Assembly: GCF_003386285.1 (NCBI RefSeq) | Contig: NZ_QPNC01000007.1 | Location: forward strand, 31,787-95,786 | Source: Nocardiopsis sp. FIRDI 009 | Lineage (GTDB): Bacteria > Actinomycetota > Actinomycetes > Streptosporangiales > Streptosporangiaceae | DNA length: 64,000 nt | Direction of reading: 5' to 3' | Shown: positions 63,950 to 64,000 of the stretch, in pieces | Layout: the number at the start of each line of letters is the position of its first letter | Numbering within the stretch: the stretch's first letter is position 1 | Notes under the pieces: generated by a model | Told to the model about the DNA's origin: nothing | Database searches by the model: none | What the model saw: the letters and a program-made list of their open reading frames with translations, nothing else | Made by a program: the position numbers and the translations under genes

Positions 63950-64000
63950 TCATCCTGCCTCGCGGAGTTGAAGCACGAGCACAGCCCGGGTGATCTCTCC
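63950..64000 (-). CDS. inverted C-terminal end of a related transposase, partial
   Basis: The last 51 bp encode, on the minus strand, GEITRAVLVLQLREAG and a stop. This matches the C-terminal end of the same transposase group (IGEIxRAALVL). It faces the truncated copy directly, so either a second IS lies inverted beyond the window or an inversion broke one element. Confidence 0.5.
   Translation of the reverse strand, partial: GEITRAVLVLQLREAG

Overview
The window reads as chromosomal DNA of a high-GC Gram-positive actinomycete, most likely in or near the Nocardiopsis group. The evidence is very strong G/C bias at third codon positions, many GTG starts, a mycothiol-dependent dehydrogenase gene, a DevR/DevS-like pair, and the fba / DUF3151 / purA order seen in actinobacteria. 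The genus is inference.

Layout. 0.3-9.5 kb is housekeeping: class II aldolase (fba), a three-gene ABC exporter, DUF3151, then purA, purD and purC. 9.8-17.5 kb holds a MurA-like enolpyruvyl transferase, a multidomain regulator, a HisC-type aminotransferase, a lipoprotein, a MauE-like/RlpA-like redox pair and an ECF sigma factor. After tRNA-Ser, 18-29.6 kb is an accessory redox island. It contains thioredoxin-fold proteins, a MerT-like membrane protein, a methyltransferase coupled to a Tes/MJ0619-like radical SAM enzyme, a DUF3179 lipoprotein, a frameshifted lipo-redoxin, CcdA, two paralogous membrane proteins, two Crp/Fnr regulators and S-(hydroxymethyl)mycothiol dehydrogenase. Four copies of a TGTCAS-N4-CTGACA palindrome lie in its intergenic gaps.

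29.7-36.6 kb holds envelope genes, a two-component system, tag, and a DUF3558-like gene broken by about three frameshifts. 36.6-42.1 kb is a complete Entner-Doudoroff operon (zwf-edd-eda) opposite a ROK regulator. 42.4-47.3 kb has membrane and secreted proteins and an LCP ligase. 47.5-50.8 kb has a DevS-like GAF kinase and a DevR-like regulator separated by a VOC gene and a 52-bp tandem repeat.

50.9-60.3 kb is a catabolic cluster: amidase, D-2-hydroxyacid dehydrogenase, DUF3830, two maleate-isomerase-like proteins, a GntR/FadR regulator, an aldehyde dehydrogenase and a GABA-type aminotransferase. Three copies of the operator GATTGTC(A/G)ACAATC sit in its divergent promoters, and an Hsp20 gene with a HAIR-like element is embedded in it. 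The right end is tRNA-Arg(ACG) followed by a 5'-truncated tyrosine integrase, a frameshifted IS112-like transposase and an inverted transposase end. This looks like one decaying edge of an integrated element whose other end lies outside the window.

The two most interesting units are the radical SAM/redox island with its shared palindrome and the GntR-type catabolic regulon. Operators were found by eye, so their number is a minimum.
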